NCBI GenBank assembly: GCA_035273665.1
Contig: DATEOW010000050.1
Coordinates: 1 to 7,928 of the forward strand
DNA: 7,928 bases
Direction: 5' to 3'
DNA from: DATEEW01 sp035273665
GTDB lineage: Bacteria; Pseudomonadota; Gammaproteobacteria; Burkholderiales; SG8-39
Part shown: in pieces, positions 1 through 6,043 of the stretch
Position numbering within the stretch: the first letter of the stretch is position 1
How the letters are laid out: every line of letters begins with the position of its first letter
The notes under the pieces: model-generated
Told to the model about the DNA's origin: nothing
What the model saw: the letters and a program-made list of their open reading frames with translations, nothing else
Database searches by the model: none
Program-made: the position numbers and the translations under genes

Positions 1-383
1 CCTTCACTGCCGATGGTTGGTTCAAGACCGGCGATATGGGCCAATGGGATGAAGCGGGATACTTGAGCATCGTGGGCCGCGCAACGGATCTCATCATTAG
101 CGGTGGATTCAATGTCTATCCGAAAGAGATTGAACTTGCGCTCGACACTTTGCCTGGCATTGTGGAATCTGCCGTCATCGGTCTGCCGCATGCCGATCTC
201 GGCGAAGCGGTCACTGCTGTGGTCGTCGCGAAAAGCGATGTACAAGAAGCGGCGTTGATCACGCAACTCAAGCAACGCATCGCTTCATACAAGGTGCCGA
301 AGCAAATTCATTTCATCGACGAGCTGCCTCGCAACAGTATGGGAAAAGTGCAAAAGAATCTTTTGCGTCGACGCTTTTCCTGA
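1..383 (+). CDS. Acyl-CoA synthetase C-terminal part, malonyl-CoA synthetase-like (5' end outside window)
   Basis: This is the C-terminal subdomain of an ANL-superfamily adenylate-forming enzyme; the open frame enters the window at base 3 and ends with TGA at 381-383. Visible motifs in order are the A7-type TGD, the A8 hinge GRATDLIISGGFN, and the A10 PRNSMGKVQK, whose first lysine is the conserved adenylation lysine of the family. The combination of GGFNVYPKEIE with GKVQKNLLR is typical of malonyl-CoA synthetases (MatB), which make malonyl-CoA from malonate, ATP and CoA in the cytoplasm. That substrate call is an inference, because the substrate-binding N-terminal domain is not in the window; another acyl-CoA ligase (acetate, propionate or medium-chain) remains possible. 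No partner such as malonyl-CoA decarboxylase is visible on the right side. The next gene is 108 bp downstream, behind a probable terminator. Confidence 0.8.
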   Translation, partial: FTADGWFKTGDMGQWDEAGYLSIVGRATDLIISGGFNVYPKEIELALDTLPGIVESAVIGLPHADLGEAVTAVVVAKSDVQEAALITQLKQRIASYKVPKQIHFIDELPRNSMGKVQKNLLRRRFS

Positions 384-437
384 GTCTTTCTCCTTCACAG
401 CGCATGGCGCTCGTCCTACAAGGACTTACGGCTGCCG

Positions 438-459
438 GGCTTGCCGCTTGCAAGTTTTT
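438..459 (+). terminator. Probable Rho-independent terminator of the acyl-CoA synthetase gene
   Basis: The arms CTTGC (440-444) and GCAAG (450-454) form a 5-bp stem around a 5-nt loop, extendable by two G-U pairs, directly followed by TTTTT (455-459). The stem is short, so efficiency is uncertain, but it sits 55 nt after the synthetase stop and before the next gene's ribosome-binding site. Confidence 0.45.
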
Positions 460-491
460 AGAGCACGTAAACCCACTCAGGAGAAACAATT

Positions 492-884
492 ATGGATATC
501 AATATCCGTGCGATGAAAGTCGCACTGGTTGGTGCCATAGCCGGCGTCGCGTTCACAGGTTGCGCCAGCATGGACCCCCCAACAGAGCAAATGGCGGCGA
601 GCCGCACCGCCGTCGAACAAGCAAGAATGTCCGGCGCGGGCGAAGGCATCGCTTCGGCGGATTACACATCAGCGCGCACGAAGCTCGATCGCGCAGAAGC
701 CGCGTTCCGCGGTGAGGACTATGTCTTGGCGGGTCGTCTCGCACGCGAAGCGGAAGTTGACGCACAGCTTGCACAAGCACGCGCCTCCTCAGCGAAGTCG
801 CGTTTAGCGTTGGCGGAGCTGGAAGCAAGCACACGTGCATTGCGCGAAGAAATCTATCGCGCCAATAGCACTTCGGTTCGATAA
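492..884 (+). CDS. Small DUF4398-type outer-membrane lipoprotein
   Basis: This is a 130-residue protein with a short signal peptide and a lipobox ending at Cys24 (F-T-G-C), which predicts lipidation and anchoring in the outer membrane. The mature part is almost wholly alpha-helical, rich in Ala, Arg and Glu (ASADYTSARTKLDRAEAAF), the pattern of DUF4398 proteins. The start at 492 is chosen because AGGAGA (480-485) lies at good spacing; an alternative Met at codon 8 (513) would keep the signal peptide. The gene ends so that its TAA overlaps the Shine-Dalgarno of the OmpA-type gene, with 9 nt between the coding regions, so the two are very probably translated as one unit. DUF4398 proteins are often found beside OmpA-domain lipoproteins; the precise function is unknown. 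An envelope-structural or stress role is an inference from that pairing. Confidence 0.85.
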   Translation: MDINIRAMKVALVGAIAGVAFTGCASMDPPTEQMAASRTAVEQARMSGAGEGIASADYTSARTKLDRAEAAFRGEDYVLAGRLAREAEVDAQLAQARASSAKSRLALAELEASTRALREEIYRANSTSVR

Positions 885-889
885 GGAGG
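883..889 (+). promoter_or_regulatory. Strong Shine-Dalgarno overlapping the upstream stop codon
   Basis: AAGGAGG begins inside the TAA stop (882-884) of the small lipoprotein gene and precedes the ATG at 894 by 4 nt. This layout suggests ribosomes terminating on the first gene can reinitiate on the second. Confidence 0.8.
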
Positions 890-893
890 CCAC

Positions 894-1856
894 ATGAAAC
901 GCAAACAATTCAAACTCGGCATCCCCGCCCTTTTGGTCGCTTCCGCTTTCGCAGCAGGGTGCGCAACCCATACGCCGCAGCTCGCCTCGGTGCAAGCGGC
1001 GCATGAAGCCTATAACGCCGCCGCCGCAGATCCGCGCGTCAGAACGCACGCGGATGTCGAGCTGGGACGCGCACGTGCAAGCCTCGCGATTGCAGAAGAA
1101 GAGCTGCGCGATAGCGGCGATAGCGCCGCGACCAACCACCTCGCTTATCTTGCTCGCCAGCGTGCAATTCTCGCGACAGAAGTCGCTGCGCAACGCGAAG
1201 CGGACGAGCGCATCCGCATGGCTGGACTCGAACGCGATCGCTCCTTGCTGCAAGCGCGCACGGCCGAAGCAGACCGCGCTAATCAGCAAGCGCAGATCGC
1301 CACCATGCAAGCGGACAGCGCACGGCGTCAAGCAATCAGCGCGCAAACTGACGCCGAGATTCAGCGCCAACGCGCAGCGCAGTTAGAAGCGGACCTCATC
1401 GCCATGCAAGCGGTGAAAAGCGAACGAGGTCTAATCCTCACGCTGCAGGACGATGTGCTGTTCGATACCGGTAGCGCTGCGTTGAAATCGGGTGCAATGC
1501 GCACAATCGATCGCCTAGCCGAGCTGCTTCGTAATAACCCGGAGCGGCGTGTGCAGATCGAGGGCTTCACGGATAGTCAAGGCAGCGACAGTTATAACCT
1601 GGACCTTTCCGAGCGGCGAGCGGCGTCTGTTCGCACAGCCTTGCTGGCGCGTGGTGTCCCGATGGATCGCGTGAGCATTCAGCCTTATGGCGAAGCCTTT
1701 CCGATTGCCAGCAATGACACGCCTTCGGGTCGCCAACTCAATCGTCGCGTCGAGATTGTGTTTTCCGATCCGCAAGGTGTGGTGGTCGGTCGGACCGGCA
1801 TGAGCGGCTCAATGGGCTCGCAACCTCAATCGATCATCATCGTTCCTGCACGATAA
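894..1856 (+). CDS. OmpA-family lipoprotein with DUF4398-like region and coiled coil
   Basis: This 320-residue protein has three parts. A signal peptide ends in the lipobox F-A-A-G-Cys23. A helical Ala/Arg/Glu/Gln-rich section (about 27-175) starts DUF4398-like and continues as a probable coiled coil. An OmpA/MotB C-terminal domain spans about 178-292. The OmpA domain shows DDVLFDTGSAAL, then GFTDSQGSDSYNLDLSERRA and finally GRQLNRRVEI; the Asp of GFTD and the first Arg of NRRVE match the residues that bind the diaminopimelate of peptidoglycan in this family. The expected role is to tie the outer membrane to the cell wall, with the coiled coil spanning the periplasm. It is co-transcribed with the preceding small lipoprotein, which shares the helical module, so the two may associate through it (inference). 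A Gly/Ser/Met-rich tail of about 25 residues follows the domain. A strong terminator follows 18 nt after the stop. Confidence 0.92.
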   Translation: MKRKQFKLGIPALLVASAFAAGCATHTPQLASVQAAHEAYNAAAADPRVRTHADVELGRARASLAIAEEELRDSGDSAATNHLAYLARQRAILATEVAAQREADERIRMAGLERDRSLLQARTAEADRANQQAQIATMQADSARRQAISAQTDAEIQRQRAAQLEADLIAMQAVKSERGLILTLQDDVLFDTGSAALKSGAMRTIDRLAELLRNNPERRVQIEGFTDSQGSDSYNLDLSERRAASVRTALLARGVPMDRVSIQPYGEAFPIASNDTPSGRQLNRRVEIVFSDPQGVVVGRTGMSGSMGSQPQSIIIVPAR

Positions 1857-1874
1857 CTTCGATCGAGCGCAATG

Positions 1875-1907
1875 AAAGAAAGGAGCCTCCGGGCTCCTTT
1901 CTTTTTT
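1875..1907 (+). terminator. Strong, probably bidirectional Rho-independent terminator
   Basis: A perfect 13-bp stem is formed by AAAGAAAGGAGCC (1875-1887) and its complement at 1892-1904 around a TCCG loop, followed by a T run on the plus strand. The A/G-rich left arm gives a matching T-rich end on the minus strand, so it can also end the convergent lipoprotein gene, whose TAA (1906-1908) lies inside the T run. Confidence 0.9.
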
Positions 1908-2406
1908 ATGAGCAGCCCTCGACGTAGCTCACCGAAGGCTCCAGACCCGCGCGAATTTCATCGATCTTATCGCCTTTGGTTTCCATCACGATTGCTCGTT
2001 TCCGATCCGGCGATTCCAGCCTGAGGTAATGCCCGTTAGGATCGTACTTGTGTGGCGTGACGCGCAGTTGCGGTGCGCGCTTCTGCGCTTCTTCGATGCT
2101 CATACCATGTTCGATCCCCAAGCTATTGAGCACGCCCGGCTTCGTTTCCGCGCGCGTGAGAATGTCCGACTCGACCATGAATAGGACCTCGGGCAAGGAT
2201 GCGAAGCTCACCCAGTCACAACGTGGCTCCCGCTTGCTTGTGAAGGGAGTCGTCGTCGGGCCGGCGGTTTTCTCTGCTTCCTGCACCGTCATACCGAAGC
2301 GCACCGGGCCATAGGCATCCCACGACAACACCGGACGCTGTGCAGTAGGGGAGCTGTCGCAGCCGCACAGCGCTAAACAAAAAAGTGCAATCTTGGTTTT
2401 TGGCAT
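1906..2406 (-). CDS. Small putative lipoprotein of unknown function
   Basis: The frame is open from GTG at 2460, but the ATG at 2406 is preferred. It gives 166 residues starting with a Lys-containing n-region, a hydrophobic stretch and a lipobox-like L-C-G-Cys, i.e. a short lipoprotein signal. The upstream 18 codons would be an implausible hydrophilic leader and overlap a terminator hairpin. The ribosome-binding site is weak (GGGGCG about 7 nt upstream). The mature protein is mixed alpha/beta and carries two similar short motifs, VRFGMTVQEAEKTAG and GIEHGMSIEEAQKRAP. Each reads Gly-Met-(T/S)-x-x-E-A, the look of small periplasmic domains in which this turn-helix recurs, so an internal duplication is likely. 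I do not recognise the family and infer no function. It is the last gene of the minus-strand run and converges on the OmpA unit. Confidence 0.75.
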   Translation of the reverse strand: MPKTKIALFCLALCGCDSSPTAQRPVLSWDAYGPVRFGMTVQEAEKTAGPTTTPFTSKREPRCDWVSFASLPEVLFMVESDILTRAETKPGVLNSLGIEHGMSIEEAQKRAPQLRVTPHKYDPNGHYLRLESPDRKRAIVMETKGDKIDEIRAGLEPSVSYVEGCS

Positions 2407-2415
2407 GGTTTCGCC

Positions 2416-2448
2416 CCGGAAAAGAAAACGGAGGCTTTCGCCTCCGTT
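2416..2448 (-). terminator. Rho-independent terminator downstream of the CBS gene
   Basis: Read on the minus strand, AACGGAGGC and GCCTCCGTT (2440-2448 and 2427-2435) form a perfect 9-bp stem closed by a GAAA tetraloop and followed by a T-rich TTTTCTTTT run. It lies about 90 nt after the CBS stop codon and only 10-20 nt before the start codon of the next gene on that strand, so it may also limit read-through into that gene. Confidence 0.75.
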
Positions 2449-2500
2449 GTTCGATTGCACAAAAACGCATTAGTGCAGGCCGTTGCGCAAGTCTGCGGTC

Positions 2501-2545
2501 TCTTAGTGCACTTGGTGCGCTAAGTGCGCATAGTCCGCTTAGTGC
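2501..2545. repeat. Five-unit 9-bp degenerate tandem repeat across the CBS stop codon
   Basis: Five consecutive 9-bp units start at 2501, 2510, 2519, 2528 and 2537; the plus-strand consensus is GCTTAGTGC and on the minus strand GCACTAAGC. A related single copy (GCATTAGTGC) lies at 2468-2477. The stop codon of the CBS gene (2539-2541) is inside the last unit, and one or two weaker units continue into the coding end. Confidence 0.75.
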
Positions 2546-2976
2546 GAAGTTTGCGAATGCTGTCCGCCGGGTTCAGAAATATCTGCAACGGTTTGCCCTG
2601 TGGTATGGGCTTCTTCCGCCATCGCGATATCGGCGATAGAAATGATCCCGACCAAGCGCTTGTCGCGGTTGACGACAGGCAAGCGACGCACTTTTTGAAT
2701 GCTCATATTGTCGGCGACATCCTCGAGGTCTTCGTCGTCGTAGCAATACAGCACTTCGGCACTCATGACTTCCCTCACCGGCGTGTCGGCCGACTTGCGC
2801 GCCGCCACCGCACGGATCGCGATATCGCGGTCGGTAATCATGCCGACGAGTCGGTCATTCTCTCCGACGGGTAGGGCGCCGGCGTCCAGATCCGACATGA
2901 TTTGCGCAACTTCGCAAATCGCTTGATCGGGGCTGGCCAAACGTACATCGCGGCTCATGACTTCACTGACTTTCAT
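2539..2976 (-). CDS. Two-CBS-domain protein
   Basis: This 145-residue cytoplasmic protein is made almost entirely of a tandem CBS pair (Bateman module), a fold that binds adenosine nucleotides or related ligands. CBS1 covers about residues 1-60 (EVMSRDVRLASPDQAI to GMITDRDIAIRAVA) and CBS2 about 65-125 (REVMSAEVLYCYDDEDLEDV to GIISIADIAMAEE). Both repeats keep the terminal G-x-I-(T/S)-x-x-D ribose-binding motif (TDRD and SIAD). There is no attached enzyme or DNA-binding domain, so it is a stand-alone sensor or modulator; its partner is unknown. The ATG at 2976 has a good Shine-Dalgarno, AAGGAGC (plus positions 2982-2988). The last residues (GGQHSQTSH) are low-complexity and come from the 9-bp repeat. 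A terminator hairpin ends about 25 nt before the start codon, leaving little room for a separate promoter. Confidence 0.92.
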   Translation of the reverse strand: MKVSEVMSRDVRLASPDQAICEVAQIMSDLDAGALPVGENDRLVGMITDRDIAIRAVAARKSADTPVREVMSAEVLYCYDDEDLEDVADNMSIQKVRRLPVVNRDKRLVGIISIADIAMAEEAHTTGQTVADISEPGGQHSQTSH

Positions 2977-3002
2977 GGAATGCTCCTTGGTGATTCTATT
3001 GA

Positions 3003-3045
3003 TAAAAACACCGGCGCCTGCGCGCCAAATGTGCGCGCAGGCGCC
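3003..3045 (-). terminator. Strong GC-rich terminator hairpin before the CBS gene
   Basis: Plus positions 3013-3025 (GGCGCCTGCGCGC) and 3033-3045 are perfect reverse complements, making a 13-bp stem with a 7-nt loop. On the minus strand it is followed by GGTGTTTTTA, a T run beginning 4 nt after the stem. It would end transcription coming from the ABC exporter or from the structured region in between; being just upstream of the CBS start it could also act as an attenuator. Confidence 0.75.
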
Positions 3046-3208
3046 CCGTTGTGCAGTCCGGCGACCTCATTAGAGGGGGAGGTCCACGGGCTGCTAAGGT
3101 TCCCTGGCCCAGTAAAGTGCGCGGGTATAGATCGCTTGTTGCTGTTTAGCGTCGGCGGCCGCGTGTCACCAGGGTTTCGGTCGAGGTGTAAGCAGCAAAG
3201 CGTGTACC
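3003..3208 (-). ncRNA. Candidate structured RNA or long leader between ABC exporter and CBS gene
   Basis: No protein frame is convincing in 2977-3235. The region can form nested long-range stems. Positions 3081-3088 pair with 3201-3208 (7 of 8 bp), 3090-3095 pair with 3191-3196 (6 of 6), and 3102-3107 pair with 3169-3174 (6 of 6). A local GACCTC/GAGGTC hairpin (3061-3086 region, alternative to part of the outer stem) and the 13-bp terminator follow on the minus strand. The rod shape with an internal bubble and a terminator recalls small regulatory RNAs, but no known family signature is recognised (not SRP, tmRNA or RNase P). It could equally be a cis-acting leader for the CBS gene or a folded 3' UTR. 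Orientation is inferred only from the terminator. Confidence 0.3.
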
Positions 3209-3235
3209 CATCGCAGAACGCGACGGGGAAAAGAC

Positions 3236-5032
3236 TCAGGCGGCGACGGCGATGAGTTGCGGTGTGCCTGTAGAACGTTGCCAAAGCTCTTTGAAAACAG
3301 GCTGACGAGAGAGCAATTCGTCCACCGTGCCGTTATCAAGGATGTGTCCGTCGTTCATCAACACGACGCGATCGAAGCGAGGCAGCAGATTGAGCCGATG
3401 CACGGAGGAGACAATACATGCATCGGGCATCGCTTCTTTCAGACCGGCGAAGATGCGTGCTTCCGTCATCGCATCAAGGCTACTCGTCGGTTCATCGAGC
3501 AAGAGAAGTGAGCTGCCGCTCGCGGCAAGAAAGCCGCGCGCCAGCGCAAGACGTTGTCGCTGTCCGCCGGACAGATTGAGCCCGCGCTCGGAAATCATCG
3601 TCTCCAAGCCTTGCGGCAAGGCAGCGATCACTTCGTTGAAACCCGCCAATTCAATCGCGGCTTCAACCAAGGACTCGGGATACTCCGCGCCGAAAGTGAT
3701 GTTGTCGCGCACGCTCGCCTCGAAGACTTCCGCGTCTTGCGGAATAAGCGTCGCCACAGAGCCCAAATGGGAAAGCTCCGGATGCACGAGGCTGTCGACC
3801 ATGAACACCCCTTGCGGCGCGCGATACAGCCCGGCAAGTAAACGCATCAAGGTGCTCTTGCCGGAGCCGCTCGGGCCGACCAGCGCAATGCGCTCGCCGC
3901 GTCGCAGCGAGAGATCCAAACCATGCAAGGCGGGATCGTCGTTTCGGCGGCGGCCATAGGAGAAACGCAGATCTTCGATATCGATGCGCCGCCAATCTGC
4001 CGGAATCGTCGGGCCGCCCTCACTATGCTTTTCCGCGTACCAAATAGGGTCGGCGGCCGCGTAGTCCGTGTACATCCGCGCAAAACTCTGGAAGTTCACC
4101 GCGATGGAACCGACGACACTCGCGGCTTGTTGGGTGTACTGATAAACCATGAATACGTCGCCCAACAGCAAGTTGCCCGAGCGCTGTGCGGACCAGGCGT
4201 AGACCGCCACGAGCGTCCAAGATAAACCGATGCTGAGCAAATCGACCGCGCACCATTTCCCCTCGTTGACGACGATGGCGCGGCGCAGCGGCTCGAACAC
4301 CGCGGCCAAGCGGATGTTGAGCATTTTGCGTGTTGGGGCTTGCAGACGAAGACTGAGCACCGTCGAAATATTCCCCAGGCAATCGACCATGGCAGCCTTA
4401 TAACGGCGCGACGCATCGTTCTCTTTTCGCACGAGGCGCATCAATGCTCGGTCAAAGCGGATGATGACGAAGGCGATCAGCACATAACCGAGCAACGCCA
4501 TGCCGCCGGTGTATGCGGAAAGCAAGGTCAGCGCGATGATCGGTCCAAGCAGATTGACGAAGCTCTGCAAATAAATGAATTGGTTTTGCGCAAAGTTGAA
4601 TAGCGCGTTGGTCGTTTGTTCGACGCGGAACAAGGTATCGCCCGAATGGTGCTTCTCGTGCCACCCCAGGGGCAGGCTCGCCAAGCGCGTATAAAGCGCG
4701 TCGCTCACGTTCTCGCGCACGCGGACGGCGACCCCGCGTTCGATGATGCGCCCCGGTCCGTGCATGCCCCAGGAAAGCGCCACCGTGAAAAAGATGAGCA
4801 GCATATAAAAACCCGCTGCCGGGAGATTGTTGACGCCGGAGGTCTGGATCGTGTTGATGGCCTGCGCCGCCAGCCACGGTATGGCGAGCTTGACGAGTTG
4901 CGAGGCAATCAGCAGGGCGCTTGAAGCGAAAATCAGCGGGCGCTTACCTTGGGCGAAGCGCCAAAACGCGGCGTACAACGCGCTCAAGCGCGGTTCGGTG
5001 GGACTGAGAACTTCCGGGGCAAGCATCGACAT
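3236..5032 (-). CDS. ABC exporter half-transporter (TM domain fused to ATPase)
   Basis: This 598-residue single chain has an N-terminal type IV exporter transmembrane domain (about 1-330, six predicted helices, the first near FASSALLIASQLVKLAIP) and a C-terminal ATPase. The ATPase motifs are Walker A GPSGSGKST (about 385-393), a Q-loop LIPQDAEVF, the ABC signature LSGGQRQ (about 486), Walker B LLLLDEP (about 508-514) and an H-loop SVHR (about 542), so it should be catalytically competent. Length and order match MsbA/MdlB-like exporters that work as homodimers in the inner membrane; with no second half-transporter nearby, a homodimer is likely. The substrate cannot be told from sequence. Starts at 5032 (MSMLAPE) and 5026 (second Met) are both possible; neither has a clear Shine-Dalgarno, and an in-frame TAG at 5045-5047 rules out anything further upstream. 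The 185 bp between this gene and the permease gene upstream holds no supported gene. Confidence 0.93.
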   Translation of the reverse strand: MSMLAPEVLSPTEPRLSALYAAFWRFAQGKRPLIFASSALLIASQLVKLAIPWLAAQAINTIQTSGVNNLPAAGFYMLLIFFTVALSWGMHGPGRIIERGVAVRVRENVSDALYTRLASLPLGWHEKHHSGDTLFRVEQTTNALFNFAQNQFIYLQSFVNLLGPIIALTLLSAYTGGMALLGYVLIAFVIIRFDRALMRLVRKENDASRRYKAAMVDCLGNISTVLSLRLQAPTRKMLNIRLAAVFEPLRRAIVVNEGKWCAVDLLSIGLSWTLVAVYAWSAQRSGNLLLGDVFMVYQYTQQAASVVGSIAVNFQSFARMYTDYAAADPIWYAEKHSEGGPTIPADWRRIDIEDLRFSYGRRRNDDPALHGLDLSLRRGERIALVGPSGSGKSTLMRLLAGLYRAPQGVFMVDSLVHPELSHLGSVATLIPQDAEVFEASVRDNITFGAEYPESLVEAAIELAGFNEVIAALPQGLETMISERGLNLSGGQRQRLALARGFLAASGSSLLLLDEPTSSLDAMTEARIFAGLKEAMPDACIVSSVHRLNLLPRFDRVVLMNDGHILDNGTVDELLSRQPVFKELWQRSTGTPQLIAVAA

Positions 5033-5217
5033 CCAACAAGGCGGCTAGGACTGCGCGGATCAGCCGTCGGTCTCCGAACGCGAAAGCGGCTTCGGTCATG
5101 CGAGCAATCGCGCCCCACATGTCAGAGTGAGTGTCCGACTTCGCGCGCGTCGCTACTATGAAAAATCTGACGAAATCGCCCATCGCCACGAGGCAACCTG
5201 ACGAGCGATGCGTACTC

Positions 5218-6033
5218 TTACCAGAGCTTGATGAGCATGCGGGTCGCTAGAACGAACAGCAAGGTCGCGAAGACGCGTCGCAAAACGCCGGTCGGCAGTT
5301 TGTGGGCGGCGCGAGCGCCGAGCGGCGCCGTGAATACGCTGGCCGCGACAATGCTCAAGGTGGCGGGCAAATAGACATAGCCCAGCGAAGGCGAAGGCAC
5401 CTCCTGGGCGGTGCCCATCCAGATATAGCCGGCGGTGCTCGCCAGCGCGACGGGAAAGCCGATAGCGGACGAGGTGCCGATCGCATGGATCAGCGGTACT
5501 TTGCGCCAGACCATATAAGGCACCGACATGGCCGCGCCGCCGATAGCCACGAGCGCGGACAACGCGCTGATCACGCCGCCCATCGCCACCAATTCCGTGC
5601 GGCTCGGCGCTCCGCCGCCGGCGGGCGGCTGACGGTTCAACCACATGTTGAGCGACATGCAGTAAATGAAAACGGCGAAGAAGATACCGAGCGCGAGGGT
5701 CGAAAGGCGGCTTGCGATCAACGCACCGAGGAAGCCGCCAAGGAGAATGCCGGGCGTCATCGCTTTGGCGATGTCCCAACGTACCGCTCCGCGCCGCGCA
5801 TGTGCGCGCACGCTGGAAATCGAGGTGAACAAAATCGTCGCCATGGCGGTTCCGACCGCGATGTGCACGATGTGCTCGCGTGGGAAGCCTTGCGGCTCAA
5901 AGAGCAATACCAAAATAGGCACCATCGTCGCACCGCCGCCAATGCCCAGCATCCCCGCGAGAAAACCGACGAAAGCACCGAGTGCCAGATAAGCGAGCAA
6001 CAGCGGCCAGCTGAATTCGAGCAACTCGGTCAT
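5218..6033 (-). CDS. TauE/SafE-family (DUF81) membrane permease
   Basis: This is a 271-residue polytopic inner-membrane protein with about eight hydrophobic segments arranged as two similar halves. The first half carries the family hallmark GFLAGMLGIGGGATMVPIL near the N-terminus and the second a related SALSALVAIGGAAMSVPYM. The family exports sulfite, sulfoacetate or other small anions in characterised members; the substrate here is unknown. The frame is open up to 6114, but the ATG at 6033 is chosen because AAGGA lies just upstream and because the longer version would add a charged, non-membrane leader overlapping the hydrolase gene. It begins 8 nt after the stop of the glycoside hydrolase gene, so the two are almost surely one operon, an unusual pairing of a sugar enzyme with an anion permease. 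Confidence 0.9.
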   Translation of the reverse strand: MTELLEFSWPLLLAYLALGAFVGFLAGMLGIGGGATMVPILVLLFEPQGFPREHIVHIAVGTAMATILFTSISSVRAHARRGAVRWDIAKAMTPGILLGGFLGALIASRLSTLALGIFFAVFIYCMSLNMWLNRQPPAGGGAPSRTELVAMGGVISALSALVAIGGAAMSVPYMVWRKVPLIHAIGTSSAIGFPVALASTAGYIWMGTAQEVPSPSLGYVYLPATLSIVAASVFTAPLGARAAHKLPTGVLRRVFATLLFVLATRMLIKLW

Positions 6034-6036
6034 AGC

Positions 6037-6043
6037 TTCCTTC
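6037..6043 (-). promoter_or_regulatory. Shine-Dalgarno that sets the permease start
   Basis: GAAGGAA on the minus strand overlaps the TGA stop of the hydrolase gene and sits 3 nt before the ATG at 6033 (4 nt counted from AAGGA), which supports that start and suggests translational coupling of the two genes. Confidence 0.65.

Noticed and set aside
404..715. Plus-strand frame starting before the small lipoprotein gene.
   Set aside because: It overlaps the lipoprotein in another frame, is Arg-rich and low-complexity, and has no start signal.
3081..3113. On the minus strand, GGCCAGG followed shortly by AGCAGCC recalls the core of bacterial signal recognition particle RNA.
   Set aside because: The near-invariant GGAA tetraloop and its flanking pairs are missing and the spacing is 3 nt short, so this is most likely coincidence.
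4944..5189. Minus-strand open frame of 81 codons in the gap between permease and ABC exporter.
   Set aside because: It starts at a GTG without a Shine-Dalgarno, has no recognisable domain, and its second half is an out-of-frame overlap of the exporter gene.
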